Assembly (NCBI RefSeq): GCF_030369635.1
Contig: NZ_CP128474.1
Location: 1,674,001-1,738,000, forward strand
Origin: Microbacterium arborescens
GTDB lineage: Bacteria; Actinomycetota; Actinomycetes; Actinomycetales; Microbacteriaceae
Reading direction: 5' to 3'
Length of the DNA stretch: 64,000 bases
Shown here in pieces: positions 1-8,900 of the stretch. Each line of letters opens with the position of its first letter. Position 1 is the stretch's first letter. A program made the translations under genes and the position numbers. The notes under the pieces are model-generated. The model made no database searches. It worked only from the letters and a program-made list of their open reading frames with translations, and was not told the DNA's origin.

Positions 1-1288
1 CCGTGTTCTCGGCCGTCCGTCGGCCGAGGTCGTCGACTGGCCGAGCGACAAGGACTTCTCGGGCGACCTGAAGGTCGAGGTCGAGGTCGACGTCCGTCCC
101 GAGTTCGAGCTGCCCGCCTACGAGGACATCACCATCGAGGTCGAGCCCGTCGCCACCGACGACGCCGCCATCGATGAGGAGCTCGACCGCCTGCGCGGCC
201 GCTTCGGCACGCTCGTCACGGTCGACCGCCCGGCCGCGAAGGGCGACTTCGTCGAGCTGGACCTCGTCGCGACCATCGACGGCACCGAGATCGACCGGGC
301 CGAGGGCGTGTCGTACGAGGTCGGCTCGGGTGAACTGCTCGAGGGCATCGACGAGGCCATCGAGTCGCTCACCGCCGGTGAGGACACCACGTTCCGTTCG
401 AAGCTCGTCGGCGGCGACCACGCCGGCGAAGAGGCCGAGGTGGCCGTCACCGTCAAGGCCGTCAAGGAGCGCGAGCTCCCCGAGGCCGACGACGACTTCG
501 CCCAGATGGCGAGCGAGTTCGACACCATCGCCGAGCTGCGCGAAAGCCTCTCCGAGCGCGTCTCGCAGCAGAGCCTGTTCACGCAGGGCGCCGCTGCGCG
601 CGAGAAGCTCGTCGACGCGCTGCTCGAGAAGATCGAGATCCCCGTGCCGGCCGGACTCGTCGAGGACGAGGTGCACGCTCACCTCGAGGGCGAAGGTCGC
701 CTGGAAGACGATGCGCACCGTGCCGAGGTGACCGAGGCGAGCGAGAAGCAGTTCCGCACGCAGATGGTGCTCGACAAGATCGCCGAGGCCCACGAGGTGC
801 AGGTCTCGCAGGACGAGCTGACGCAGTACCTCATCCAGGCGTCCGCGCAGTACGGCATGGCGCCCCAGGACTTCGTCAACGCGCTCCAGCAGAACGGCCA
901 GCTTCCCGTGATGGTCGGCGAGGTGGCACGCAACAAGGCCCTCGCGGTCGCGCTGGGCAAGGTCACGGTCGTCGACACCGACGGCAAGCCGGTCGACCTG
1001 ACCGGCTTCATCACGGTCGAAGGCGAAGAGACGGCCGCCGACGAGGTCGTCGAGGAGGCGCAGGAGATCGCTGACGCCGCGGCCGATGCCGACGCCGCCG
1101 AGGCGGAGGAGAAGCCCGCCAAGAAGGCTCCGGCCAAGAAGGCTCCCGCCAAGAAGAAGGCGGATGCCGCGGACGAGGCTCCGGCAGCGGACGAGAAGGC
1201 TCCCACCAAGAAGGCCCCGGCCAAGAAGGCGCCGGCGAAGAAGGCCCCGGCCAAGAAGAAGGCCGACGACGAGGCTGCCGCCGAGTGA
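1..1288 (+). CDS. tig: Trigger factor, 5'-truncated by the window edge
   Basis: Ribosome-associated chaperone and peptidyl-prolyl isomerase that receives nascent chains. The ribosome-binding N-domain is mostly outside the window; the reading frame enters at base 2 and gives 428 visible residues ending in TGA at 1286-1288. An FKBP-like PPIase segment lies at about visible residues 80-157 (KGDFVELDL through [14 protein letters not shown]), followed by the helical C-domain to about residue 338. The last ~88 residues are a low-complexity tail: an acidic Ala/Glu/Asp stretch, then repeated [12 protein letters not shown] blocks like a histone-H1 tail. Compact trigger factors such as that of E. coli lack this tail. 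It is followed at once by a strong terminator, so tig is not co-transcribed with clpP1. The assignment is secure; the function of the tail is unknown. Confidence 0.96.
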   Translation, partial: RVLGRPSAEVVDWPSDKDFSGDLKVEVEVDVRPEFELPAYEDITIEVEPVATDDAAIDEELDRLRGRFGTLVTVDRPAAKGDFVELDLVATIDGTEIDRAEGVSYEVGSGELLEGIDEAIESLTAGEDTTFRSKLVGGDHAGEEAEVAVTVKAVKERELPEADDDFAQMASEFDTIAELRESLSERVSQQSLFTQGAAAREKLVDALLEKIEIPVPAGLVEDEVHAHLEGEGRLEDDAHRAEVTEASEKQFRTQMVLDKIAEAHEVQVSQDELTQYLIQASAQYGMAPQDFVNALQQNGQLPVMVGEVARNKALAVALGKVTVVDTDGKPVDLTGFITVEGEETAADEVVEEAQEIADAAADADAAEAEEKPAKKAPAKKAPAKKKADAADEAPAADEKAPTKKAPAKKAPAKKAPAKKKADDEAAAE

Positions 1289-1316
1289 TCCTCTGATCCC
1301 GGCGGTCGTCTGACCG

Positions 1317-1354
1317 GCAAAAGGGGCGGATGCTGCGGCATCCGCCCCTTTTGC
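1317..1354 (+). terminator. Rho-independent-type terminator of tig
   Basis: Perfect 17-bp stem (1317-1333 with 1338-1354) closed by a TGCG loop, with AAAA on the left arm and TTTT on the right arm. It starts 29 bases after the tig stop codon and separates tig from clpP1. Confidence 0.9.
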
Positions 1355-1366
1355 GATGACACGGCT

Positions 1367-1381
1367 ATGCCCACGGCGAAC
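1367..1381. promoter_or_regulatory. Possible ClgR-type activator site upstream of clpP1P2
   Basis: ATGCCCACGGCGAAC agrees with 14 of 15 positions of the core of the actinobacterial ClgR consensus as I remember it (WCGCYNANRGCGWWS). ClgR is known to activate clpP1P2 in Corynebacterium and Streptomyces. The site is centred about 47 bases before the start predicted from the TAGATT box at 1409-1414, a sensible distance for an activator. This is an inference from motif and position only; the left half-site is weak. Confidence 0.35.
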
Positions 1382-1408
1382 ACGGTCGGGGGCACGTGGC
1401 GGCGTCGG

Positions 1409-1414
1409 TAGATT
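1409..1414 (+). promoter_or_regulatory. Candidate -10 box of clpP1P2
   Basis: TAGATT lies 34 bases before the clpP1 ATG, after the tig terminator. No good -35 hexamer is visible about 17 bases upstream, which fits a promoter that needs an activator. Confidence 0.5.
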
Positions 1415-1448
1415 CGACACGTCACGAAACTTCGGATCAGGAGCACAC

Positions 1449-2033
1449 ATGGCTGACCCCCTCATCGCAACAAGCGTCTTCGACAGACTGCTCAAGGACC
1501 GCATCATCTGGCTCGGGTCGGAGGTGCGCGACGAGAACGCGAACGAGATCTGCGCGAAGATCCTCCTGCTCGCCGCCGAGGACTCCGAGAAGGACATCTA
1601 CCTCTACATCAACTCGCCCGGCGGATCCATCACCGCTGGCATGGCGATCTACGACACGATGCAGTTCGTGCCGAACGACATCGTCACGGTCGGCATCGGC
1701 ATGGCCGCCTCGATGGGACAGCTGCTGCTGACCGCGGGCACCAAGGGCAAGCGCTACATCACCCCCAACGCCCGGGTGCTGCTTCACCAGCCGCACGGCG
1801 GCTTCGGCGGAACAGCCAGCGACATCCAGACGCAGGCGCAGTTGATCCTCGACATGAAGCGCCGACTCGCCGAGATCACCGCGGCGCAGACAGGCAAGTC
1901 GGTCGAGCAGATCAACGCCGACGGTGACCGCGACCGGTGGTTCACCGCGCAGGAGGCCCTCGAGTACGGCTTCGTCGACCACATCCGCGAGTCGGCCACC
2001 GACGTCGTCGGTGGCGGCGGCACCGAGAACTGA
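1449..2033 (+). CDS. clpP1: ATP-dependent Clp protease proteolytic subunit 1
   Basis: Serine protease subunit of the ClpP1P2 tetradecamer, which degrades unfolded and tagged proteins fed by ClpX or ClpC in the cytosol. The ATG at 1449 is preceded by an AGGAG ribosome-binding site and gives 194 residues, a normal length. The catalytic triad is complete: Ser88 in GMAASMGQ, His113 in LLHQPHGG and Asp162 in the DRDRW context, with the usual 25- and 49-residue spacings. clpP2 follows 23 bp downstream, so the two are an operon. Actinobacteria normally need both paralogues for an active mixed complex. Confidence 0.97.
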   Translation: MADPLIATSVFDRLLKDRIIWLGSEVRDENANEICAKILLLAAEDSEKDIYLYINSPGGSITAGMAIYDTMQFVPNDIVTVGIGMAASMGQLLLTAGTKGKRYITPNARVLLHQPHGGFGGTASDIQTQAQLILDMKRRLAEITAAQTGKSVEQINADGDRDRWFTAQEALEYGFVDHIRESATDVVGGGGTEN

Positions 2034-2056
2034 TCGACCGAAGGAGAAAGACAACG

Positions 2057-2722
2057 ATGAACACACCCGCCTTCGGCCTTCCCCACGGCGCTGCGATGCC
2101 CTCGAGCCGGTACATCCTGCCGCAGTTCGAGGAGCGCACCGCCTACGGCTACAAGCGCCAGGACCCCTACAACAAGCTGTTCGAGGACCGCGTCATCTTC
2201 CTCGGCGTACAGGTCGACGACGCGTCGGCGGATGACGTCATGGCCCAGCTGCTCGTGCTCGAGTCGCAGGACCCCGACCGCGACATCATCATGTACATCA
2301 ACTCGCCCGGCGGATCGTTCACGGCCATGACCGCGATCTACGACACCATGCAGTACGTGTCGCCCCAGATCCAGACGGTCGTGCTCGGTCAGGCCGCCTC
2401 GGCGGCGTCGGTGCTGCTCGCGGCCGGTGCGCCCGGCAAGCGTCTGGCGCTTCCGAACGCCCGGATCCTGATCCACCAGCCCGCTGTCGGCGAGGCCGGC
2501 CACGGGCAGGCATCCGACATCGAGATCCAGGCCGCCGAGATCCTTCGAATGCGGACCTGGCTCGAGGAGACGATGGCACGCCACACGAACCGTACGCAGG
2601 AGCAGGTCAACAAGGACATCGACCGCGACAAGATCCTCTCGGCGCACGAGGCGATGGAGTACGGCATCGTCGACCAGGTGCTGACGTCGCGCAAGCGCAC
2701 CCCCGCGGCGATCACGTCCTGA
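2057..2722 (+). CDS. clpP2: ATP-dependent Clp protease proteolytic subunit 2
   Basis: Second ClpP paralogue, 221 residues, starting at the ATG at 2057 behind a strong AAGGAG site (2041-2046). The catalytic residues read as Ser115 (GQAASAAS), His140 (LIHQPAVG) and Asp191 (DRDKIL). The first ~35 residues form an N-terminal extension that could include a processed propeptide. It is co-transcribed with clpP1 and ends just before a 14-bp stem terminator, so clpX has its own promoter. The paralogue pair is typical of Actinobacteria, where ClpP1 and ClpP2 form opposing heptamers. Confidence 0.97.
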   Translation: MNTPAFGLPHGAAMPSSRYILPQFEERTAYGYKRQDPYNKLFEDRVIFLGVQVDDASADDVMAQLLVLESQDPDRDIIMYINSPGGSFTAMTAIYDTMQYVSPQIQTVVLGQAASAASVLLAAGAPGKRLALPNARILIHQPAVGEAGHGQASDIEIQAAEILRMRTWLEETMARHTNRTQEQVNKDIDRDKILSAHEAMEYGIVDQVLTSRKRTPAAITS

Positions 2723-2737
2723 CACGCGAGCTCACGT

Positions 2738-2770
2738 CGTATGGCCCCGGCATCGAGCCGGGGCCATACG
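2738..2770 (+). terminator. Terminator of the clpP1P2 operon
   Basis: Perfect 14-bp inverted repeat (2738-2751 with 2757-2770) around a 5-base loop. There is no long T-run after it. It begins 16 bases after the clpP2 stop codon. Confidence 0.75.
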
Positions 2771-2783
2771 TGTCATTGCGGCC

Positions 2784-2838
2784 GTTCGAATCGAACGCCG
2801 CGCAAATCCGCGGTGATGTCCGCGGGAGAGGTTAGGCT
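2784..2838 (+). promoter_or_regulatory. Promoter region of clpX with a short palindrome
   Basis: TAGGCT at 2833-2838 is the likely -10 box, giving a leader of roughly 45 bases before the clpX ATG. About 40 bases further upstream lies a perfect palindrome, GTTCGA-A-TCGAAC (2784-2796). It resembles actinobacterial regulator half-sites, but its arms are closer together than in the LexA box (TCGAAC-N4-GTTCGA), so the binding protein is not identified. Confidence 0.4.
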
Positions 2839-2891
2839 CGGAGCACCACGCTCTCAGGGGAGCGATGGATTCCGGCATCCAGGAGGGGTAC

Positions 2892-4160
2892 ATGGCTCGC
2901 ATCGGTGAGAGTGCCGACCTGTTCAAGTGCTCGTTCTGCGGAAAGAGTCAGAAGCAGGTCCAGCAGTTGATCGCAGGACCCGGCGTCTACATCTGCGACG
3001 AGTGCGTCGAGTTGTGCAACGAGATCATCGAAGAGCGCATGGCCGAGTCGGGCGACGAATCTGTCGCCGAGTTCGATCTTCCGAAGCCGCGCGAGATCTT
3101 CTCCTTCCTCGAGGAGTACGTCGTCGGCCAAGACCCGGCAAAACGCGCCCTCTCCGTGGCCGTCTACAACCACTACAAGCGCGTGCGCGCACACTCGACA
3201 CTCCAGCCGGCCGAACAGCGCGCGGACGACGTCGAGATCGCCAAGAGCAACATTCTCCTGCTGGGCCCCACGGGCTGCGGCAAAACCTATCTCGCTCAGA
3301 CTCTCGCGAAGCGCCTCAACGTTCCCTTCGCGGTCGCCGATGCGACCGCCTTGACCGAGGCCGGTTATGTCGGCGAAGACGTCGAGAACATCCTCCTCAA
3401 GCTGCTGCAAGCGGCCGACTTCGACGTCAAGCGCGCCGAGACCGGCATCATCTACATCGATGAGGTCGACAAGATCGCGCGAAAGGCCGAGAACCCCTCG
3501 ATCACCCGCGACGTTTCGGGTGAGGGCGTGCAGCAGGCCCTCCTCAAGATCCTCGAGGGCACCGTCGCGTCGGTTCCGCCCCAAGGCGGACGCAAGCACC
3601 CGCACCAGGAGTTCATCCAGATCGACACGACGAACGTCCTCTTCATCGTGGCGGGCGCCTTCGCCGGGCTCGAAGAGATCATCTCCTCGAGGGTCGGCAA
3701 GCACGGCGTCGGCTTCGGCGCGCCCCTGCAGGAGAAGGACAAGCAGCTCGACCTCTTCCGCGAGGTCGAGCCCGAAGACCTGCACAAATTCGGCCTCATC
3801 CCCGAGTTCATCGGCCGTCTTCCCGTCGTCACGTCGGTCGCGCCATTGGACCAGAAAGCGCTCATCGAGATCCTCACCGGTCCGAAGAACGCCTTCGTGA
3901 AGCAATATCAGCGGATGTTCGAGCTCGACGGCGTCGAGCTCGAGTTCGAAGACGACGCACTGCGTGCGATCGCCGACCTCGCCGTCGCCCGCAAGACGGG
4001 TGCCCGCGGCCTGCGCGCCATCCTCGAAGACGTCCTCGGGCCGATCATGTTCGAGATCCCCTCGGCCGATGACGTCGACAAGGTCATCGTCACCCGGGCT
4101 GCCGTCGACGAAGGCGCCGCCCCGACGCTCGTCCTTCGTCAGAAGCGCAAGAGCGCCTGA
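2892..4160 (+). CDS. clpX: ATP-dependent Clp protease ATP-binding subunit ClpX
   Basis: AAA+ unfoldase that recognises substrates such as ssrA-tagged proteins and threads them into ClpP. The ATG at 2892 is chosen over the in-frame ATG at 2865 because AGGAGG sits at 2881-2886, and the protein then begins directly at the family N-terminus; 422 residues. The N-terminal zinc-binding domain shows Cys13, Cys16, Cys35 and Cys38. Walker A is GPTGCGKT at 125-132 and Walker B is IIYIDEVDK at 186-194. It ends in a basic C-terminus. The gene follows clpP1P2 but is separated from it by a terminator and its own promoter. Confidence 0.98.
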   Translation: MARIGESADLFKCSFCGKSQKQVQQLIAGPGVYICDECVELCNEIIEERMAESGDESVAEFDLPKPREIFSFLEEYVVGQDPAKRALSVAVYNHYKRVRAHSTLQPAEQRADDVEIAKSNILLLGPTGCGKTYLAQTLAKRLNVPFAVADATALTEAGYVGEDVENILLKLLQAADFDVKRAETGIIYIDEVDKIARKAENPSITRDVSGEGVQQALLKILEGTVASVPPQGGRKHPHQEFIQIDTTNVLFIVAGAFAGLEEIISSRVGKHGVGFGAPLQEKDKQLDLFREVEPEDLHKFGLIPEFIGRLPVVTSVAPLDQKALIEILTGPKNAFVKQYQRMFELDGVELEFEDDALRAIADLAVARKTGARGLRAILEDVLGPIMFEIPSADDVDKVIVTRAAVDEGAAPTLVLRQKRKSA

Positions 4161-4219
4161 CATCACCGGCGGTCACGCACCGCCGCGGTGGTGTCGGACG
4201 TACGGCATAGCATCGCGTC

Positions 4220-4816
4220 ATGCAACGCATCCTCTTCGATACGGCGAGCTCGCTCGACGGTTTCATCGCCGACGCCGGCCACTCGCTTTCCTGGCTCTTC
4301 GCGGTCGATGGGGGCGACGAGCCCGACGCGAGACTGGTTCCCGCCGATGCCGGCGTGCTGGTCGAAGGGTCGACGACATACGAATGGCTTCTCGCCGAGT
4401 CCGATCTGCTCGCACATCCCGACCGGTGGCAGGAGTTCCACGGCGATCGGCCGACGTTCGTCTTCACCTCGCGCGATCTGCCCCGCCCTGCTGGCGCGGA
4501 CATCACCTTCGTCTCCGGACCGGTCGCGGATGTCCTCCCGCGCATCCGAGCGGCTGCCGGTGAACACGACATCTGGGTCGTCGGCGGGGGAGACCTGGCG
4601 GGGCAGTTCCTCGATGCGAACGCGCTCGATCAGATCGCGGTGTCGTTCGCACCCGTGACGCTCGGTCGCGGATCGCCCCTGCTTCCGCGCCGCGTCGAAT
4701 CGAACCGGCTCGCGTTGCGATCGGTCGAGCAGGTGGGGGCGTTCGCGCGCCTGGTCTACGACGTCAGGCCCACCGGTGGAGGCAATGCCCCGCTCCCACC
4801 GGTGGATCCCGCGTGA
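4220..4816 (+). CDS. Dihydrofolate reductase family (RibD C-terminal-like) protein
   Basis: A 198-residue protein with the RibD-C/DHFR-like fold signature: an N-terminal SSLDGFIAD segment, a VEGSTTYEW segment in the middle, and an IWVVGGGDLAGQFLDANALDQ segment near the C-terminus. Members are small NAD(P)H-dependent reductases, mostly of unknown substrate, widespread in Actinobacteria. It is not the housekeeping folate reductase by sequence. The ATG is probably leaderless: TAGCAT (4208-4213) lies 6 bases before it and no Shine-Dalgarno is visible. It converges with the dcp-type gene, with only 10 bases between the stops. Confidence 0.75.
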   Translation: MQRILFDTASSLDGFIADAGHSLSWLFAVDGGDEPDARLVPADAGVLVEGSTTYEWLLAESDLLAHPDRWQEFHGDRPTFVFTSRDLPRPAGADITFVSGPVADVLPRIRAAAGEHDIWVVGGGDLAGQFLDANALDQIAVSFAPVTLGRGSPLLPRRVESNRLALRSVEQVGAFARLVYDVRPTGGGNAPLPPVDPA

Positions 4817-4826
4817 ATGATGCGAT

Positions 4827-6869
4827 TCAGGCGCTGAGGCCGCGGCGCGCGAGGAGCGGCTCGATGCGGGCGTCACGCCCCCGGAAGTCACGGTATGCCT
4901 CGAGCGGGTCCTTCGAGCCTCCGACGCCGAGCAGCCGCTCGCGGAAGCGGTCGCCATTGGCACGGGTCAGTCCGCCGTTCTCTTCGAACCACTCGACGGT
5001 GTCGGCATCGAGGACCTCGCTCCAGATGTAGGAGTAGTACCCCGCGCTGTAGCCGCCCGAGAATATGTGGGCGAAGTAGGTCGACGAGTAGCGTGTCGGC
5101 ACCGCCGGGTCGTCGAGTCCGATGTCGGCCAGCGCCGCGGCTTCGAAGGCGGCGACGTCGGTGACCGCGGCTGCCTCGTCGGCACTGAGCGAGTGCCATG
5201 CGAGGTCCAGCCATGCGGCCGCGAGGTACTCGCTGGTGGCGAATCCCTGGTTGAAGGTGCCTGAGGCCTGGAGGCGCGCAACGATCTCCGACGCGAGCGG
5301 TTCGCCGGTCTCGACATGCCGTGCGTAGTTGGCGAGCACCTCGGGGTGGTAGATCCACATCTCGTTGACCTGGCTGGGAAACTCGACGAAGTCACGGAAG
5401 ACGTTGGTCCCGGCGAACGTCGGGTACGTCACCGCGGCGAACAGCCCATGCAGCGCGTGTCCGAACTCGTGGAAGAGAGTCGTGACCGCATCAAGCGTCA
5501 GCAGCGTGGGGGTCCCCGGAGCGGGCTGGGGCACGTTGAGGTTGTTGACGACGATCGGTGTCGTACCGCGCAGTTCGGACTGCGACGCGATCGAGTTCAT
5601 CCAAGCCCCGCCACGCTTGGTGTCGCGGGTGTACAGGTCGAGGATGAACAGGCCGAGGTGCGAACCGTCCTCGTTCGTGACCTCGAAGACACGGACGCCG
5701 TCGTGATAAGCGGGCAGGTCATCGCGCTCGCGGAAGGTGATGCCGTAGAGCCGCGTGGCCGCGAAGAAGACCCCCTCGCGCATCACTCGCTCGGCCTCGA
5801 ACCAGGGGCGGAGCGCCGTCGTGTCGATGTCGAGGGTGCTGGCACGCACGCGCTCCGTCGCATAGGCCCAGTCGGCGGCCCCAACCGTTTCCGCGTCGAG
5901 GATCTCCGCGAGCGCGTGCTTCTCACGCTGTGCATTCTGTGCGGCGGGCGCCGCGAGCTTGCGGAGAAGCGATGAAACGGCCTCCGGGCTGCCGGCCGTC
6001 TGATCGGAGGTGACGTACGCCGCGTGCGAGGGGAAGCCGAGCAACTCGGCGCGTTCGGCGCGAAGCCTCACGATCTCGAGCAGCACGGGGCGGTTGTCGT
6101 GGGGTCCGCTTCTCGAGCCACGCGACCGCGATGCGGCGAGGATGCGCTGGCGGGATCGGGGATTCGTCAGGGACGCAAGTGCGGGGTGCCCTGTGAAGAG
6201 CGTCAGCGTGATGACGAAGGCGCCGGGAAGACCTCGATCGTCGGCGGCGCGTGCGGCGGCGGAGAGCTCGCCGTCGCTCAGCCCATCGAGCTCTTCATGC
6301 GTCTCGAAGACGACGGCGAGATCGTTGGTGTCGGCGAGAAGATTCTTCTCGAAGGTCGTGGTGAGTACGGAGAGCCGGCGGTTGAGCTCGGTCAGTCGCT
6401 GCTTGGCCGGCGCGTCGAGCCCCGCGCCGGCGTGGGTCATCTGCACGAACCTCCGCTCCAGCAGGTAACGCTGTTCGTCTGTCAGCCCCAGGTCGGCACG
6501 CGCACCGTACAAGCGTTCGATCCGGGAGTACAGCCGTGAATCGAGCAGGATCGCGTCAGAGTGCGCGGACATCATCGGCGCGAGCCGTTCGTCGACCTCC
6601 TGCACCGCCGGCGTCGCGTCGGCGGAGCTGACGGTGTAGAAGGTGCGGGCGACGTGGCCGAGGAACTCGCCGCTCTTCTCCCAGGCCGCCACGGTGTTCT
6701 CGAACGTCGGCGGCTCGGCGCTGCCGGCGATGGCGTCGATCTCGGAGCGCTGCTGATCGAACGCCTCTGCGAACGCGGGGAGGTAATCGGAGACGGAGAT
6801 GTCGCGGTAGTCCGGGAGCCCCCAGGGGAGCGTCGGTGAGGCCAGAAGCGGGTTCGAGGATGCCAGCAT
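4827..6869 (-). CDS. dcp: M3-family peptidyl-dipeptidase (Dcp-type metallopeptidase)
   Basis: Zinc metallopeptidase of the M3 (thimet/Dcp) family, 680 residues, which removes C-terminal dipeptides or cleaves short oligopeptides in the cytosol. No signal peptide is visible. The zinc motif HEFGH is at residues 467-471. The flanking sequence (LFHEFGHALHGLF, later DFVEFPSQVNEMW) matches the Dcp branch rather than the PrlC/OpdA branch. The start is the ATG complementary to 6867-6869. TAGGCT in the gene's direction (6876-6881) lies exactly 6 bases upstream, so the transcript is probably leaderless. The gene is divergent from the regulator at 6939, and the tandem repeats between them may influence both. 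Confidence 0.93.
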   Translation of the reverse strand: MLASSNPLLASPTLPWGLPDYRDISVSDYLPAFAEAFDQQRSEIDAIAGSAEPPTFENTVAAWEKSGEFLGHVARTFYTVSSADATPAVQEVDERLAPMMSAHSDAILLDSRLYSRIERLYGARADLGLTDEQRYLLERRFVQMTHAGAGLDAPAKQRLTELNRRLSVLTTTFEKNLLADTNDLAVVFETHEELDGLSDGELSAAARAADDRGLPGAFVITLTLFTGHPALASLTNPRSRQRILAASRSRGSRSGPHDNRPVLLEIVRLRAERAELLGFPSHAAYVTSDQTAGSPEAVSSLLRKLAAPAAQNAQREKHALAEILDAETVGAADWAYATERVRASTLDIDTTALRPWFEAERVMREGVFFAATRLYGITFRERDDLPAYHDGVRVFEVTNEDGSHLGLFILDLYTRDTKRGGAWMNSIASQSELRGTTPIVVNNLNVPQPAPGTPTLLTLDAVTTLFHEFGHALHGLFAAVTYPTFAGTNVFRDFVEFPSQVNEMWIYHPEVLANYARHVETGEPLASEIVARLQASGTFNQGFATSEYLAAAWLDLAWHSLSADEAAAVTDVAAFEAAALADIGLDDPAVPTRYSSTYFAHIFSGGYSAGYYSYIWSEVLDADTVEWFEENGGLTRANGDRFRERLLGVGGSKDPLEAYRDFRGRDARIEPLLARRGLSA

Positions 6870-6888
6870 CCCCCCAGCCTACGACGAT

Positions 6889-6928
6889 TCGCAAAGAACC
6901 TGTTGCAAAGAACTACTTGCAAAGATAC
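6889..6928. repeat. Three 14-bp-spaced direct repeats between dcp and the ArsR-like gene
   Basis: The unit T(T/C)GCAAAGA(A/T)(A/C) starts at 6889, 6903 and 6917, an exact 14-bp period. The copies overlap the presumed -10 (TACCTT, 6926-6931) and -35 region of the regulator gene and the upstream part of the dcp promoter. Position suggests an iterated operator for the neighbouring regulator, but no known motif is recognised. Confidence 0.7.
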
Positions 6929-6938
6929 CTTTGGATCC

Positions 6939-7562
6939 ATGACCGACAAGCAGGACGAGGCGCCGGGCCGCCGCGACATCCGCACCCTCGATTCCGGAGC
7001 GCTTCGGGCGCTCGCTCACCCCGTGCGCGTGCGTCTGTACGACATCCTCAGTCAGCAGGGCCCTCAGACGGCCAGCTCCTTGGCCGCGATGACGGGGGAG
7101 TCGTCGGGTTCGACCAGCTACCACCTGCGCGCGCTTGCGAAGCACGACCTCATCCGCGAGATTCCCGAGCGCGGCACCGCGCGAGAGCGCTGGTGGGAGC
7201 GTCCCAGCGGAGGTGTCTCATTTCCCGGGCCCGACACGATGCGCACCCCCGCGGGACGCGCGGCGACCCAGGTCGTGATGGGGGAGTTCCTCGATCGCCG
7301 CCACGACCAGCTCATGCGTTTCGTCGGAACCACTCTGCGAGACGAGCTCGATCCGTGGGCCGAGAAGGCGTTGATCACCTCGGCCACCGTCTCGCTGACG
7401 GTCGAGCAGCTCGGCGAGGTCAATGCCCGGATCCAGCGCGTCATCGACGACGTCGTCGACGAGTACCGCATCGCCCCGGGCGCCGAACCGACCCCGTCCC
7501 CGGACCGCCGGATCGTGTCGCTGCGCGCCGAAGCATTCCCGATCACCACCGAGAGCGACTGA
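6939..7562 (+). CDS. ArsR-like winged-helix transcriptional regulator
   Basis: A 207-residue DNA-binding protein with an N-terminal winged helix-turn-helix at about residues 20-90 (LRALAHPVRVRLYDIL, then TASSLAAMTG and GSTSYHLRALAKHDLI, the recognition helix). There is no cysteine metal site, so it is not a classic metal sensor. The C-terminal ~110 residues probably dimerise or bind a ligand. The start is taken as ATG 6939 because TACCTT ends 7 bases upstream, giving a leaderless transcript; an in-frame TTG at 6903 lies inside the repeats and is rejected. Only 2 bp separate it from the MFS gene, so the two form a regulator-exporter operon. Confidence 0.85.
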   Translation: MTDKQDEAPGRRDIRTLDSGALRALAHPVRVRLYDILSQQGPQTASSLAAMTGESSGSTSYHLRALAKHDLIREIPERGTARERWWERPSGGVSFPGPDTMRTPAGRAATQVVMGEFLDRRHDQLMRFVGTTLRDELDPWAEKALITSATVSLTVEQLGEVNARIQRVIDDVVDEYRIAPGAEPTPSPDRRIVSLRAEAFPITTESD

Positions 7563-7564
7563 TC

Positions 7565-8878
7565 ATGAGCGTCATCACCGCCTCCTCGACCCTCACGCCG
7601 CCGTCGGCCCGCCCGCTCGGGCGCGACTTCTCGCGGCTGTGGACGGCCGCCGCGTTCAGCAATCTCGCTGACGGTCTCGGACGCACCGCCGTCCCGCTCA
7701 TCGCGACGACCCTCACGCGCGACCCCTTGCTGATCTCCCTGCTCGGCGCAGCAGCATTCGTCCCCTGGCTGGTCTTCGGCGTCCCGGCAGGCATGATCGT
7801 GGATCGTTTCGATCGTCGTCGCGTCATGGCTCTCGCCAACACGGTGCGCGGCCTCGCTGCGGTCGGACTCGCGGTGCTGACGGTCGCCGGCGGTCTCGAT
7901 GTCACCTGGCTCCTGGTGGGCACCCTCGTCTTCGGGTTCGGTGAGACGCTCTTCGACAACGCGACCAACGCGGTCATCCCGAGTGTCGTCGCCCGCGACC
8001 AGCTCGATCGTGCGAACGGTCGGATTCAAGCCGCGCAGATCACGATCGACAGCTTTCTGGCACAGCCGGTCGCCGGGGTCCTCTTCGCCGTGTCTCTCGG
8101 ACTGCCACTGTGGCTCGGCGCCGCGGGGTACATCGTCCCGATCGCCCTTGCGCTCCTGCTCCCGGTGGCCGCGGCGCGGTCGCGCTCGTCGTCCGTCGTC
8201 GGCGGCGACCGGGGCGAGGTCGTCGCCGGCGCTGTTCCGGAGCCCCTGCCCGCAGCGCCCGCCGCACCGGTTCCCGCGCGCGACGCGTTACGGTACCTCT
8301 GGCGCCATCGCTTCCTGCGCGCCCTGGTCGTGTTCACCTCGGTCGTCGGATGCGCGTTCGCCTTCGCGCAGGCGCCCACCTTGCTGTACTTCCTCGACGT
8401 TCACGGCCTCCCCGAGATCGCCATCGGTTTCGTCACGGCGGGCGTCGGCGTAGGCGCACTCGCGGGCTCGCTCCTCGCGGCGCGCCTGGTGAGCCGGTGC
8501 GGGCGTGGCAATGTGATGTGGGGCGCGAACCTGGCCGCCGCGGTGTGCATGGTGGGGGTGGGTTTCGCCCCGAACCTCGTGGTGGCGATCGTGGCTTACG
8601 CGGGAATGGCCTTCGCGGTGTCGTTGTGGAACGTACCCTGGGGTGCGCTGCGACAGCAGATCATCCCGCCGGACCTGTTCGGACGCACTCTCGGCATCAT
8701 CCGGACACTCACGTGGGGCCTCTTCCCGGTGGCCACGGTTCTGGGCGGTCTGGTCGCGTCTCTCGACCTGCGACTGCCCTTCATCACGGCGGGGATCGTG
8801 TGTCTCGTCGCGACGACGATCTGCACGCGCCTCATCCGATCCGCGTCCGCACAGGTCTCTCCCGCCGTCTCGGAGTGA
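7565..8878 (+). CDS. MFS transporter, EntS/MefA-like exporter family
   Basis: Integral membrane protein of 437 residues with about 11-12 hydrophobic segments. It carries the MFS loop motif after TM2 (GMIVDRFDRRRVM) and a long hydrophilic central loop rich in Arg, Ser and Pro at about residues 200-240. The arrangement fits the MFS_3 group, which includes enterobactin and macrolide exporters. It is co-transcribed with the upstream ArsR-like regulator, which implies ligand-induced export of a small molecule. The substrate cannot be read from sequence. Confidence 0.88.
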   Translation: MSVITASSTLTPPSARPLGRDFSRLWTAAAFSNLADGLGRTAVPLIATTLTRDPLLISLLGAAAFVPWLVFGVPAGMIVDRFDRRRVMALANTVRGLAAVGLAVLTVAGGLDVTWLLVGTLVFGFGETLFDNATNAVIPSVVARDQLDRANGRIQAAQITIDSFLAQPVAGVLFAVSLGLPLWLGAAGYIVPIALALLLPVAAARSRSSSVVGGDRGEVVAGAVPEPLPAAPAAPVPARDALRYLWRHRFLRALVVFTSVVGCAFAFAQAPTLLYFLDVHGLPEIAIGFVTAGVGVGALAGSLLAARLVSRCGRGNVMWGANLAAAVCMVGVGFAPNLVVAIVAYAGMAFAVSLWNVPWGALRQQIIPPDLFGRTLGIIRTLTWGLFPVATVLGGLVASLDLRLPFITAGIVCLVATTICTRLIRSASAQVSPAVSE

Positions 8879-8900
8879 GCGACGGGAGAAACCTGCGGCA

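Noticed and set aside
1105..1270. [14 protein letters not shown] repeats considered as a CRISPR-like or mobile repeat
   Set aside because: Spacing is short, all copies are in frame and encode the trigger-factor tail.
2784..2796. GTTCGAATCGAAC as a LexA (SOS) box upstream of clpX
   Set aside because: The actinobacterial SOS box is TCGAAC-N4-GTTCGA; here the half-sites are in the reverse order and only one base apart, so LexA control is not supported.
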